In this document: positions 57,019 to 64,000 of the stretch, piece by piece | Position numbering within the stretch: the stretch's first letter is position 1 | How the letters are laid out: every line of letters starts with the position of its first letter | Source: an uncultured Cytophagales bacterium | GTDB lineage: Bacteria; Bacteroidota; Bacteroidia; Cytophagales; Cyclobacteriaceae | NCBI GenBank assembly: GCA_913057175.1 | Contig: CAJXNP010000019.1 | Location: 80,581 to 144,580, forward strand | Direction of reading: 5' to 3' | Length of the DNA stretch: 64,000 bases | Notes under the pieces: model-generated | What the model was told of the DNA's origin: nothing | The model's input: only the letters and a program-made list of their open reading frames with translations | The model's database searches: none | Position numbers and translations under genes: made by a program

Positions 57019-58125
57019 ATGAGAGAAATCAAGTACATACCGTTTGAATATGGAGATCATATATTGAAGGTTAAATTCCTGAAGGCTTTCGAACAATTCC
57101 TGGAACGCAAACAATATATTCTGGGAGAAGAGACTTCAAAATTTGAAAGTTCCTGGGCAAAATATTGCCAAACAAATTATTGCATTGGAGTGGGAAACGG
57201 GTATGATGCTCTGTTCCTGTCATTAAAAGCATTAAATCTCAACAAAAGCGCTGAAGTCATCGTTCCGGCGCATACCTTTGCAGCAACAACGCTTGCCGTA
57301 CTTAATGCCGGCCTCACTCCTGTTCTTATTGATGCTGATGACAAAACTTTCAATATCGATGCGACAAGGATCGAAGAAAAAATAACGGAAAATACAAACG
57401 CTCTCATTGCTGTTCACCTTTATGGCAATCCTTGTGAAATGAATCGAATCATTCATATGTGTAAAAAGTATGATCTTTTTCTCATCGAAGATAATGCACA
57501 GGCACAGGGAGCTAAATACAAGGGACAATCAACGGGAAGTTTTGGTCACATAAGCGCGACATCCTTCTATCCTATCAAAAACCTGGGAGCTTTCGGTGAT
57601 GCGGGAGCCATTAACACCAACGATGAACAGATTTATAAAAAACTGAAACTGCTGAGGAGTTACGGTAGTCCTGACAAGCATGCTTTTGAATATCAAGGTG
57701 TGAACTCCAGGCTGGATGATTTGCAATCAACGTTTCTAAATATCAAACTGGAATACCTCGATGAATGGAACCTCATGCGGTCGGAAATAGCTCATTGGTA
57801 TTTTGAGGATTTAAGTGAATTAGAAGAAGTTCAGCTTTGCCAGCAACCTGAGGAAATTTTATCGGCTAATCATATTTTTCCGATCCTGGTAAAAGAAAGA
57901 GATCCGTTGAGAGCATTTTTACTTTCAAAGGGAATTCAAACACTCAGGCATTACCCTCAGCCATATTACCTGGAGCAAGCATTTTCAAAGCTAGGTTACA
58001 AATCGGGTGATTTTCCGGTAACGGAAAAGATCTGCTCAAATGAAATTTCATTGCCTATTTTTCCCGGATTGAGAAAAGAAGATGTGAAGTATATTTGTCA
58101 GACAATCTCAGATTTCTATCGCTAA
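57019..58125 (+). CDS. DegT/DnrJ/EryC1/StrS family sugar aminotransferase
   Basis: 368 residues. PLP-dependent enzymes of this family aminate keto-sugars for surface polysaccharides. Motifs: GVGNGYDALFLSLKAL, VIVPAHTFAATTLAVLNAG, IAVHLYGNPCEM, IEDNAQAQGA (PLP Asp) and the Schiff-base Lys187 in SFYPIKNLGAFGDAG. The family-typical C-terminal half (NSRLDDLQSTFLNIKLEYLD, RHYPQPYYLEQAF) follows. The convergent glycosyltransferase ends 2 nt away; otherwise no polysaccharide cluster is seen. Confidence 0.93.
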   Translation: MREIKYIPFEYGDHILKVKFLKAFEQFLERKQYILGEETSKFESSWAKYCQTNYCIGVGNGYDALFLSLKALNLNKSAEVIVPAHTFAATTLAVLNAGLTPVLIDADDKTFNIDATRIEEKITENTNALIAVHLYGNPCEMNRIIHMCKKYDLFLIEDNAQAQGAKYKGQSTGSFGHISATSFYPIKNLGAFGDAGAINTNDEQIYKKLKLLRSYGSPDKHAFEYQGVNSRLDDLQSTFLNIKLEYLDEWNLMRSEIAHWYFEDLSELEEVQLCQQPEEILSANHIFPILVKERDPLRAFLLSKGIQTLRHYPQPYYLEQAFSKLGYKSGDFPVTEKICSNEISLPIFPGLRKEDVKYICQTISDFYR

Positions 58126-58127
58126 TT

Positions 58128-59303
58128 CTACCCTTCCCGCCTTTTCGCTCTCTCCCAAACCACCGATTGTTTTCCGGTAAAGTATCTGAAAGCTCCCACA
58201 TAAACGGCGTAATTCATCATACAGAAATAGTATGGAATAAAGAAAAGCTTCCATTTGATCTTTTTCCTTTTCAAAAAATATCCAACCAAAGCCATCAAAT
58301 AAAAAACCACCTGAAGAACCAGAAACATCTGAAAAACATATCCGGAGGTTTTAGCCAGATAAATATTGATCAAAAAAATAAGAGGTAGCGCTAAAGGAGC
58401 CAGCGTCCATCGTAAAACACGGTGCGAAATGTATTGAAAACTGAGTATGCCGTATTTAAAAACATTAAGTAATGGAGCAAGCCTGATGATGGACTGGATC
58501 CCACCAGCTGCGATCCGGATTTTCCGCTTTAACTCTTCTTTTGAGGAATCAGACGGCTCCTCCATAGCGAAAGCTTTAGGAGCATACTTTACTTTGAATC
58601 CCTTTCGGGCGATCCGTAAAGTCAGGTAAAAATCTTCAATCAGCGTATCTTCAGGAACTTCCTCAAATAGCTTTGTTCGGATGGCATACAACTCCCCGGC
58701 AGCTCCAACTACGGTATTCAATTCGGAATCCCATTCTTTTAGCTTTGATTCGTATTTCCAATAGAAGCCTTCTCCCGATGCGGAGGCTGAATCTTTCAGT
58801 TGCGTAATTACTCTTTTTTCCCCTGCAACAGCTCCCGTCCTATCATCGCCGAAAAATTTCAGAAGCTGTCGAATTGCATCCTGATTTAATAAAGTATTCG
58901 CATCTGTGAAAACAACTATTTCGGTCTCAACTTCTTGCATTGCCCGGTTGATGGCATCGATCTTTCCTCTTCTTTCAGATTGATGAAGCAGTCTGATTGA
59001 AGGAAACTTTTTAGCGATTTCATAAGTCTGATCATCGCTCCCGTCCGTCACAACAATCACATTGAGTTTTTCCTCCGCGTAATTCTGCTGGAGTGTATTC
59101 AGAAGCTTTTTTTCAATAAAATCCTCTTCATTATATGCCGCTATTAAAACCGTAACCGGAAGGCATTCCAGCCCTTTTTCAGTATTTTTTCCTACAATAT
59201 TCCTCTTAAAAGTTACCAGCAAAAAAAGGACTATCCCATACCCCAGATAAGCATAAAAAACAAGAACAATAAGGAAATAAAAAATCAGTTGTAACAATTC
59301 CAT
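58128..59303 (-). CDS. membrane glycosyltransferase family 2
   Basis: 391 residues. An N-terminal membrane helix, then a GT-A domain with VTVLIAAYNEEDFIEKKL, VVTDGSDD, the DxD-like VVFTDANTLL, GAAGELYAIR, EDFYLTLRIARKG (catalytic-type ED) and HRVLRWTLAPL (Q/RxxRW-like). Three or four C-terminal membrane helices follow. This layout is that of processive synthases such as hyaluronan or cellulose-like synthases and of lipid glycosyltransferases; product unknown. Confidence 0.92.
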   Translation of the reverse strand: MELLQLIFYFLIVLVFYAYLGYGIVLFLLVTFKRNIVGKNTEKGLECLPVTVLIAAYNEEDFIEKKLLNTLQQNYAEEKLNVIVVTDGSDDQTYEIAKKFPSIRLLHQSERRGKIDAINRAMQEVETEIVVFTDANTLLNQDAIRQLLKFFGDDRTGAVAGEKRVITQLKDSASASGEGFYWKYESKLKEWDSELNTVVGAAGELYAIRTKLFEEVPEDTLIEDFYLTLRIARKGFKVKYAPKAFAMEEPSDSSKEELKRKIRIAAGGIQSIIRLAPLLNVFKYGILSFQYISHRVLRWTLAPLALPLIFLINIYLAKTSGYVFQMFLVLQVVFYLMALVGYFLKRKKIKWKLFFIPYYFCMMNYAVYVGAFRYFTGKQSVVWERAKRREG

Positions 59304-59526
59304 AGATTCAATATCCTGTTATGTTAACAAAAATCATATGAAAATTTATATAATGAGTAATTTATGTTCTATATTTATAACATAGATTTGTCGTTCGCTT
59401 AAATATTTTATTATTTATTTTGATTGAAATTTGTATTAAATTGTTTTTGATTTTGTGATGAAATATTACATGTCTTTTTGATTGATACATTTATTTAAGA
59501 ATTGACACTTTCAAAATTAATCAACC
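59304..59526. other. divergent AT-rich promoter region
   Basis: Very AT-rich, with an inverted repeat TATGTT/AACATA (about 59361-59384). Several TTTTG and TTTG copies occur, but I cannot choose one promoter for either gene. Confidence 0.4.
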
Positions 59527-62500
59527 ATGTACCGCACACGCTATCGCAACCCAAAAATTAATATAGTTGCTATATTCTTTGCTTTGATTTTTATCAGTAT
59601 TGGCGAATCTTTTGGTCAGTGGAATGACCCTCCTTCCATGAATCAGCCTCAAGATATGATTTTACTTCGGAACGCAGGTCAGCAAACTGTGAATTTATCA
59701 GGAATTAGCGACAATAGTTTTGGCTTTCAAGTTATTTCAATGGATGCCTCATCCAGCAATAATAACATTATTAATGAGTCAACATTTATCATTTCCCGCA
59801 ACACGTTTTCGTCAAATGCTACATTTAATTTTACCCCGACAAATAATCGTTCCGGATTAGTTACCATTACCATTACACTAACTGACAATGACGGATCAAC
59901 GGATTATGATTTTGATGTACTTATCAACAACCCTCCGTCATTTAACATAACATCCTCTCACACTGTCAATGAAAATGCCGGAGCGCAGTCCGTTAATAAT
60001 TTCGCCTTTGACATTTCTGATGGGGATGATAATAATGGCTCACAAAACCTTACTTTTGACATAGAAGTTGATGATCAAATATCCGGAAACCTAACTTTCA
60101 ATCAATTCCCTAGTATTAATGGCAATGGAAGATTAACCTATACTGCCAATCAAAATTCATTTGGAAGGACGAGGTTTAATGTCACGTTGAGTGATGGGCA
60201 AGCCGGTAATAATGAGTCAACGACACGTACATTTACCATTATAGTCAATGAAGTAATCAATGTTCCTCCCACTTTTTCATTAAGTGGGAATGTTAATGTA
60301 AATGAAGATTTTGGCGGAACACGGTCTGTCACGGTCACACCGGATGCGGTTCCTGGCAATGAACAAAACCAGGACGTAACCTATTCAATCAATCCGACAT
60401 CAGTTAATTTTGCTAATATTGATTTTAACTCTTCCAACGGAAGGGTGAACATTACTTCCATTCCAAATCGATTTGGAAATCAAACCTTTACCATTACAGC
60501 TGATGATGGTCAACCTGCTAATAACACCCATTCGGAAAATTTTAGTTTGAATGTAAATCCTGTGAATGACCCACCGACAATGGATGACATTAACAATCTG
60601 ACTATCGCAGAGGGTGCAGGTGTACAGGAGGTTATTCTCACGGGCATTACAGGAGGACCATTTGAAAATCAACAGGTGACAAGTATTACAGCAAGTTCAT
60701 TTAATGAAAACATTATTCCGGATCCTGTTGTCAACTATAATTCTAACCAATCGCAGGCTACTTTAAGATTTACCCCCCATCCGAATGCATCAGGCCAAAC
60801 CACTATTCAAATAATTCTTGTTGACGCTGGAGGAGAAACTTTGACTAAATCATTTACCGTAACAATTAACAGCCAGAATGATCCCCCCAGATTTGACAGG
60901 ATAACCACACCTATTAGAATTAATGAAGATGCAGGAGAGCAGATTATCCAGATTACAGGAATAGATGCGGGCCCCGGCGAATCGCAAGCGCTCACATTTT
61001 CTGTTACAAGCAATAATACAGATCTCATTGACAATGCTGTCATTGAATACACCAGCCCAAACCCTACAGCAAATTTAAAGTTTTCACCTAAAACCAACGC
61101 TAACGGCAATGCCAGGTTAACGGTGAGATTGACAGACAACGGGCCTTCAAATGGATCTAATCAAAATACAAAAAGTCAAAATGTGCAGGTGAATGTAGCA
61201 CCTGTTAATGATGCACCTAATATTTCAAGCGTTGCAGTAAAAAATGCTATAGCAGGGACAAAATATACTTATGAGATCAAAGCAGGAGATGTTGATGCCG
61301 GGGATAAATTGTCATTTACCGCTGTGAATAAACCAGGATGGTTAAATCTGGTAGATAACAATGATCGGACAGCTACCCTTTCTGGAACCCCAACTTTTCA
61401 ACACGTAGGGAACCACAACATAAATATTCAGGTTCAGGATGAAGCAGGGGCAAAAGACAACCAAACATTTACGATTAATGTGTTGAATGAAAATAACTTG
61501 CCTGAATTTACCAGCAATCCTGTTGAAAATGCTACTGAAAGAGTCTTTTATGAATATCGCGTTTCTGTAAATGACGAAGATGAAAATGACGAAATAACTA
61601 TTACTGCTCCTACTAAACCAGGTTGGCTCACCCTTTCAGAGAATGGTGCCCGAGCAGCTATTTTATCAGGAACACCACCCGAAGGAAGCATGGGAAATCA
61701 CAATGTCGTCTTGCGAGCTACTGATTCAAGGGGAGAATTTGTCCAACAACCTTTTACAATTAATGTCTCACCTTACAATGGAGAGCCAAGAGTGAGAAAT
61801 ATTCAGCTTGTCATTCAGGAAGACGATACCATAACTTATACAGCAGATCAATTCAGGACAAATTTCATCGATGGAGAGGGTGATCCCATAGCTCATATCA
61901 TCATTGTTTCGCTACCAGAAAAAGGTCGGCTAGTATTGGGAAACACCGAATTGACTGCAGGTAGTACGATTGATCCAAACGAAATTAGTAGCTTGAAATA
62001 CATCCCGAATGCAAATGTCAGTGGTTTTGATTCATTCAACTGGAATGCCAGTGATGGTGAAAACTATGCTATCAATGATGCTTTGGTCTCCATTACCATC
62101 AATCCTGTCGCTGACCCTCCTGTTCTCAGCAATCTTGAAACAAATGAGTTGACCTTTCCATTTGATAGTGATAGCGTTGTTCTAACCAATAACATTCAGG
62201 TCATGGAAGTTGACAATGGAAGGTTGGAAAGAGCCACGATAACTTTGAGTGGTTATTTACCAGGTATAGACACCCTGATAGTTACGAATCAGGGAAATAC
62301 CATTTCAAGGTTTACAATAAAAGGTGAAAACGGCGAATTTTTCGGAGAATTGATCATCGAAGGAATTGATTCTGTTCATGTTTATCAGGAAGTGCTGAGG
62401 AGTGCTGTTTATTACAATAAAAACACTTTGGCGACAGGATCCCTCTTGCCTAGAACTGTAACCTTCAGGGTTCGCGATAATGAACAATTTAGCAATGAAC

Positions 62501-62802
62501 TTACCCGCATGATCAATTTTGAGGGGGATTTTGTTGAATTAGATATCCCAAATGGATTTACACCAAATGAGGACTTTCAGAATGATACCTGGAATATTCA
62601 GAATATTGAATTATACCCCGATGTCCATGTACAGGTATATGCCAGGAATGGCAAAAAAGTATTTGAATCAATAGGATACCAAAATGAATGGGATGGCTTC
62701 ACAGATGGTGGATATGAATTGCCATCAGGCGTATATTATTACTTTATCAATCTAAACAAGTACCAGGCTACTTATGAAGGCACCATCACCATACTAAAAT
62801 AA
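59527..62802 (+). CDS. type IX secretion (type B) surface protein with cadherin/Ig-like repeats
   Basis: 1091 residues: signal peptide (about 1-31, ending SFGQ). A chain of beta-sandwich repeats marked by VNDPP or VNEN follows (e.g. HTVNENAGAQSVNNFAFDIS, NVNEDFGGTRSVTV, NPVNDPPTMDDI). Two putative-Ig (He_PIG-type) domains with GWLNLVDNNDRTATLSGTP and GWLTLSENGARAAILSGTP come next, then a cadherin-like 'DALVSITINPVADPPVLS' module. The C terminus (about 1008-1091; IPNGFTPNEDFQNDTWNI, NEWDGF, LPSGVYYYFINL) is a type B sorting domain, as in gliding-associated proteins. Likely an exported adhesin. Confidence 0.9.
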   Translation: MYRTRYRNPKINIVAIFFALIFISIGESFGQWNDPPSMNQPQDMILLRNAGQQTVNLSGISDNSFGFQVISMDASSSNNNIINESTFIISRNTFSSNATFNFTPTNNRSGLVTITITLTDNDGSTDYDFDVLINNPPSFNITSSHTVNENAGAQSVNNFAFDISDGDDNNGSQNLTFDIEVDDQISGNLTFNQFPSINGNGRLTYTANQNSFGRTRFNVTLSDGQAGNNESTTRTFTIIVNEVINVPPTFSLSGNVNVNEDFGGTRSVTVTPDAVPGNEQNQDVTYSINPTSVNFANIDFNSSNGRVNITSIPNRFGNQTFTITADDGQPANNTHSENFSLNVNPVNDPPTMDDINNLTIAEGAGVQEVILTGITGGPFENQQVTSITASSFNENIIPDPVVNYNSNQSQATLRFTPHPNASGQTTIQIILVDAGGETLTKSFTVTINSQNDPPRFDRITTPIRINEDAGEQIIQITGIDAGPGESQALTFSVTSNNTDLIDNAVIEYTSPNPTANLKFSPKTNANGNARLTVRLTDNGPSNGSNQNTKSQNVQVNVAPVNDAPNISSVAVKNAIAGTKYTYEIKAGDVDAGDKLSFTAVNKPGWLNLVDNNDRTATLSGTPTFQHVGNHNINIQVQDEAGAKDNQTFTINVLNENNLPEFTSNPVENATERVFYEYRVSVNDEDENDEITITAPTKPGWLTLSENGARAAILSGTPPEGSMGNHNVVLRATDSRGEFVQQPFTINVSPYNGEPRVRNIQLVIQEDDTITYTADQFRTNFIDGEGDPIAHIIIVSLPEKGRLVLGNTELTAGSTIDPNEISSLKYIPNANVSGFDSFNWNASDGENYAINDALVSITINPVADPPVLSNLETNELTFPFDSDSVVLTNNIQVMEVDNGRLERATITLSGYLPGIDTLIVTNQGNTISRFTIKGENGEFFGELIIEGIDSVHVYQEVLRSAVYYNKNTLATGSLLPRTVTFRVRDNEQFSNELTRMINFEGDFVELDIPNGFTPNEDFQNDTWNIQNIELYPDVHVQVYARNGKKVFESIGYQNEWDGFTDGGYELPSGVYYYFINLNKYQATYEGTITILK

Positions 62803-63051
62803 CCTGCTTACAAAATCGATTTTTCTTAAAATTTCTGGATTCAGAGCATTTCCAATGTAATGTTTGAAAACTGTTTTTGATTTTTTGTCATTTCTGTAAC
62901 ATTAATTTGATGCATTTCAGAAAAATGATCGGATTTTATTCGCTATTTTGTTCAAAAAGAATGGACAGGCATCATAGGGATAAATAGCTTATTATTCTTA
63001 AATATTTCACAAAAAAAATAAGAAAATTAATATTTTGACCGATAATTGTCC

Positions 63052-63059
63052 TATCTTTG
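63052..63059 (+). promoter_or_regulatory. candidate -7 box of the last gene
   Basis: TATCTTTG matches TAnnTTTG. The nearest TTG is only 14 nt upstream, too close, so the -33 part is uncertain. Confidence 0.45.
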
Positions 63060-63094
63060 GAATCGAATTCGCATGGAGTAAGGATAATCTATGT

Positions 63095-63155
63095 TACCAT
63101 GTAGTATCTGACAGCATTAATAAGATACCAAATGGAATTAAAACATTACATGGTA
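63095..63155 (+). promoter_or_regulatory. structured leader RNA candidate
   Basis: TACCATGTA (63095-63103) pairs with TACATGGTA (63147-63155). Immediately after the first arm, GTATCT (63104-63109) pairs with AGATAC (63123-63128), so the two helices could stack coaxially. TAATTTTTAAAG follows the outer stem, which gives it a terminator-like or attenuator-like look. The start codon is 50 nt downstream. Confidence 0.5.
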
Positions 63156-63204
63156 TAATTTTTAAAGTTTAATTAATAATCCGACAGCGGAAAAGTAGTC
63201 TGAT

Positions 63205-64000
63205 ATGTACAGCATTAAACACCTTAAATCCTTAAGGGCAATACTGGTATTCGCTCTTATATTTTTTTTATCTGATGAATTATATGCTCAGGTTCCAGTG
63301 ATTGATCCTCCCATTTTGGATCAAAATCAACCTGAAGGAGTTCCTTTTGACAATATTATTTTAGACAATCACGTGACTGATTCAGATAATACTGCTGATC
63401 AGTTATCATGGGAAGCCACAACCACTGAAATTTCTCCTGTCATCACTGTTACAATTGACGCTTCGAGAGTGGCTAATATAGATATAAGTGATGATGAATG
63501 GAATGGAACCATCACTTATACTTTTACAGTAACTGATCCGGACATGAATTCAGCATCACAGGAAGTAAGTTTTACTGTAGATCCTGTAAATGATGTGCCT
63601 TCATTCACCCTCAACAACCCCCTGGCACCTGTCAATGAAAATGCTGGACCTGTAACCGTCTCCGGTTTCGCTTCTGATATCAGTGACGGCGATGATGGTT
63701 CCCAGGCACTTTCTTTCATCATTACCCCGGAATCCTCTTCCGGTAACATCGGCTTTGCTGTTGATCCTGCTATCAACCCTAATTCAGGAGACCTTACCTA
63801 CACCCTGATGGGCAATACGGCCGGGTCCGCTCAGTTCTCTGTCGTCCTGCAGGATGACGGATCTCCTGTCGCCACTTCAAACCCACAGGACTTTACCATT
63901 CAGGTCAATGAGGTCAACGGAACGCCTTCATTCACCCTCAACAACCCCCTGGCACCTGTCAATGAAAATGCTGGACCTGTAACCGTCTCCGGTTTCGCTT
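63205..64000 (+). CDS. large repeat-rich exported protein, 3' end beyond window
   Basis: Open frame from ATG 63205 to the window end (265 codons visible). Signal peptide with hydrophobic core AILVFALIFFLS and cleavage near LYAQ (about 29). A unique domain (about 30-131) is followed by repeats of the VNENAGPVTVSGFASDISDG type, homologous to the repeats of the upstream gene. The second repeat begins exactly 109 codons after the first and is identical at DNA level for all 76 visible bases (63598-63673 versus 63925-64000). Repeat DNA is about 52% G+C with many C-ending codons, unlike the AT-rich start of the gene. Probably a giant T9SS adhesin. Confidence 0.85.
   Translation, partial: MYSIKHLKSLRAILVFALIFFLSDELYAQVPVIDPPILDQNQPEGVPFDNIILDNHVTDSDNTADQLSWEATTTEISPVITVTIDASRVANIDISDDEWNGTITYTFTVTDPDMNSASQEVSFTVDPVNDVPSFTLNNPLAPVNENAGPVTVSGFASDISDGDDGSQALSFIITPESSSGNIGFAVDPAINPNSGDLTYTLMGNTAGSAQFSVVLQDDGSPVATSNPQDFTIQVNEVNGTPSFTLNNPLAPVNENAGPVTVSGFA
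63598..64000 (+). repeat. tandem 327-bp coding repeats, second copy cut by window end
   Basis: Offset 327 bp; 76 of 76 comparable bases are identical at the repeat starts. The first unit is complete (63598-63924), and the array continues past the window. Confidence 0.9.

Larger units (their letters stand above)
62803..63204. other. non-coding spacer with folded 5' leader
   Basis: Nothing recognised in 62803-63050. A -7 box TATCTTTG lies at 63052-63059, followed by an approximately 140-nt leader that holds the stem-loop described at 63095-63155. Confidence 0.55.

Noticed and set aside
63516..63776. 86-codon minus-strand frame near the window end
   Set aside because: Antisense to the signal-peptide-bearing repeat protein, whose frame stays open to the window end.

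Overview
The window is a contiguous stretch of a Bacteroidota chromosome, most likely Cytophagales (Cytophagia). I base this on type IX secretion C-terminal signals of both the A kind (21647-24265) and the B kind (59527-62802), on promoters of the Bacteroidota form (TTG or TTTG, 17-23 nt, TAnnTTTG), on the near absence of Shine-Dalgarno sequences, on AT-rich spacers, and on family content (DUF5686, PorV-like barrels, ligase-associated DExH helicase, DUF559). No genus is claimed. The region looks like ordinary chromosome, with no prophage, CRISPR array, rRNA or transposase gene.

Layout. 1-12.3 kb: 3' part of dprA, a membrane J-domain/TPR protein, a secreted TPR protein, metH behind a SAM-I riboswitch, polyphosphate kinase, gyrB, a CoA-binding protein and a tandem universal stress protein. 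12.7-18.8 kb: an ECF sigma factor with a candidate membrane anti-sigma partner and a Spy/CpxP-like periplasmic protein, an outer-membrane barrel, xseA-xseB and an orphan histidine kinase. 18.8-26.3 kb: a DUF5686 outer-membrane protein, a T9SS cargo protein and a secreted TIM-barrel glycosidase-like protein. 26.4-35.1 kb (minus): the aromatic operon trpL-trpE-trpG-[DUF559 element]-trpD-trpC-trpF-trpB-trpA-aroF. 35.5-44.2 kb: a membrane zinc-ribbon protein, a two-pore-helix type potassium channel, tRNA-Glu, gap, an acyltransferase, a MATE exporter and glutamate dehydrogenase. 44.2-59.3 kb: a large helicase, a DoxX-like protein, a PorV-like plus HhH/barrel pair, helical-repeat and TPR proteins, a HAD phosphatase and dienelactone hydrolase pair, a nucleoid-associated protein, a DegT aminotransferase and a family 2 glycosyltransferase. 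59.5-64 kb: two large repeat-rich surface proteins, the second cut by the window end.

The most informative finds are regulatory or mobile. (i) The trp operon has a classical ribosome-mediated attenuator. A 21-residue leader peptide carries three consecutive Trp codons plus four Tyr and one Phe, and its stop codon lies inside the antiterminator strand. It starts only 7 nt after a consensus -7 box, so the transcript is nearly leaderless. (ii) A 447-bp element made of a DUF559 nuclease-fold gene between 31-32 bp inverted repeats sits between trpG and trpD, and a solitary relative of its end lies before the acyltransferase gene. (iii) metH has a SAM-I riboswitch whose promoter starts RNA almost exactly at helix P1 but which shows no terminator. 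(iv) Many spacers are built from a small shared vocabulary of degenerate phrases. (v) The last gene has a folded 5' leader and 109-codon repeats identical at the DNA level.

At least six genes (metH, sigma factor, histidine kinase, trpF, trpE, DExH helicase) appear to start with TTG.
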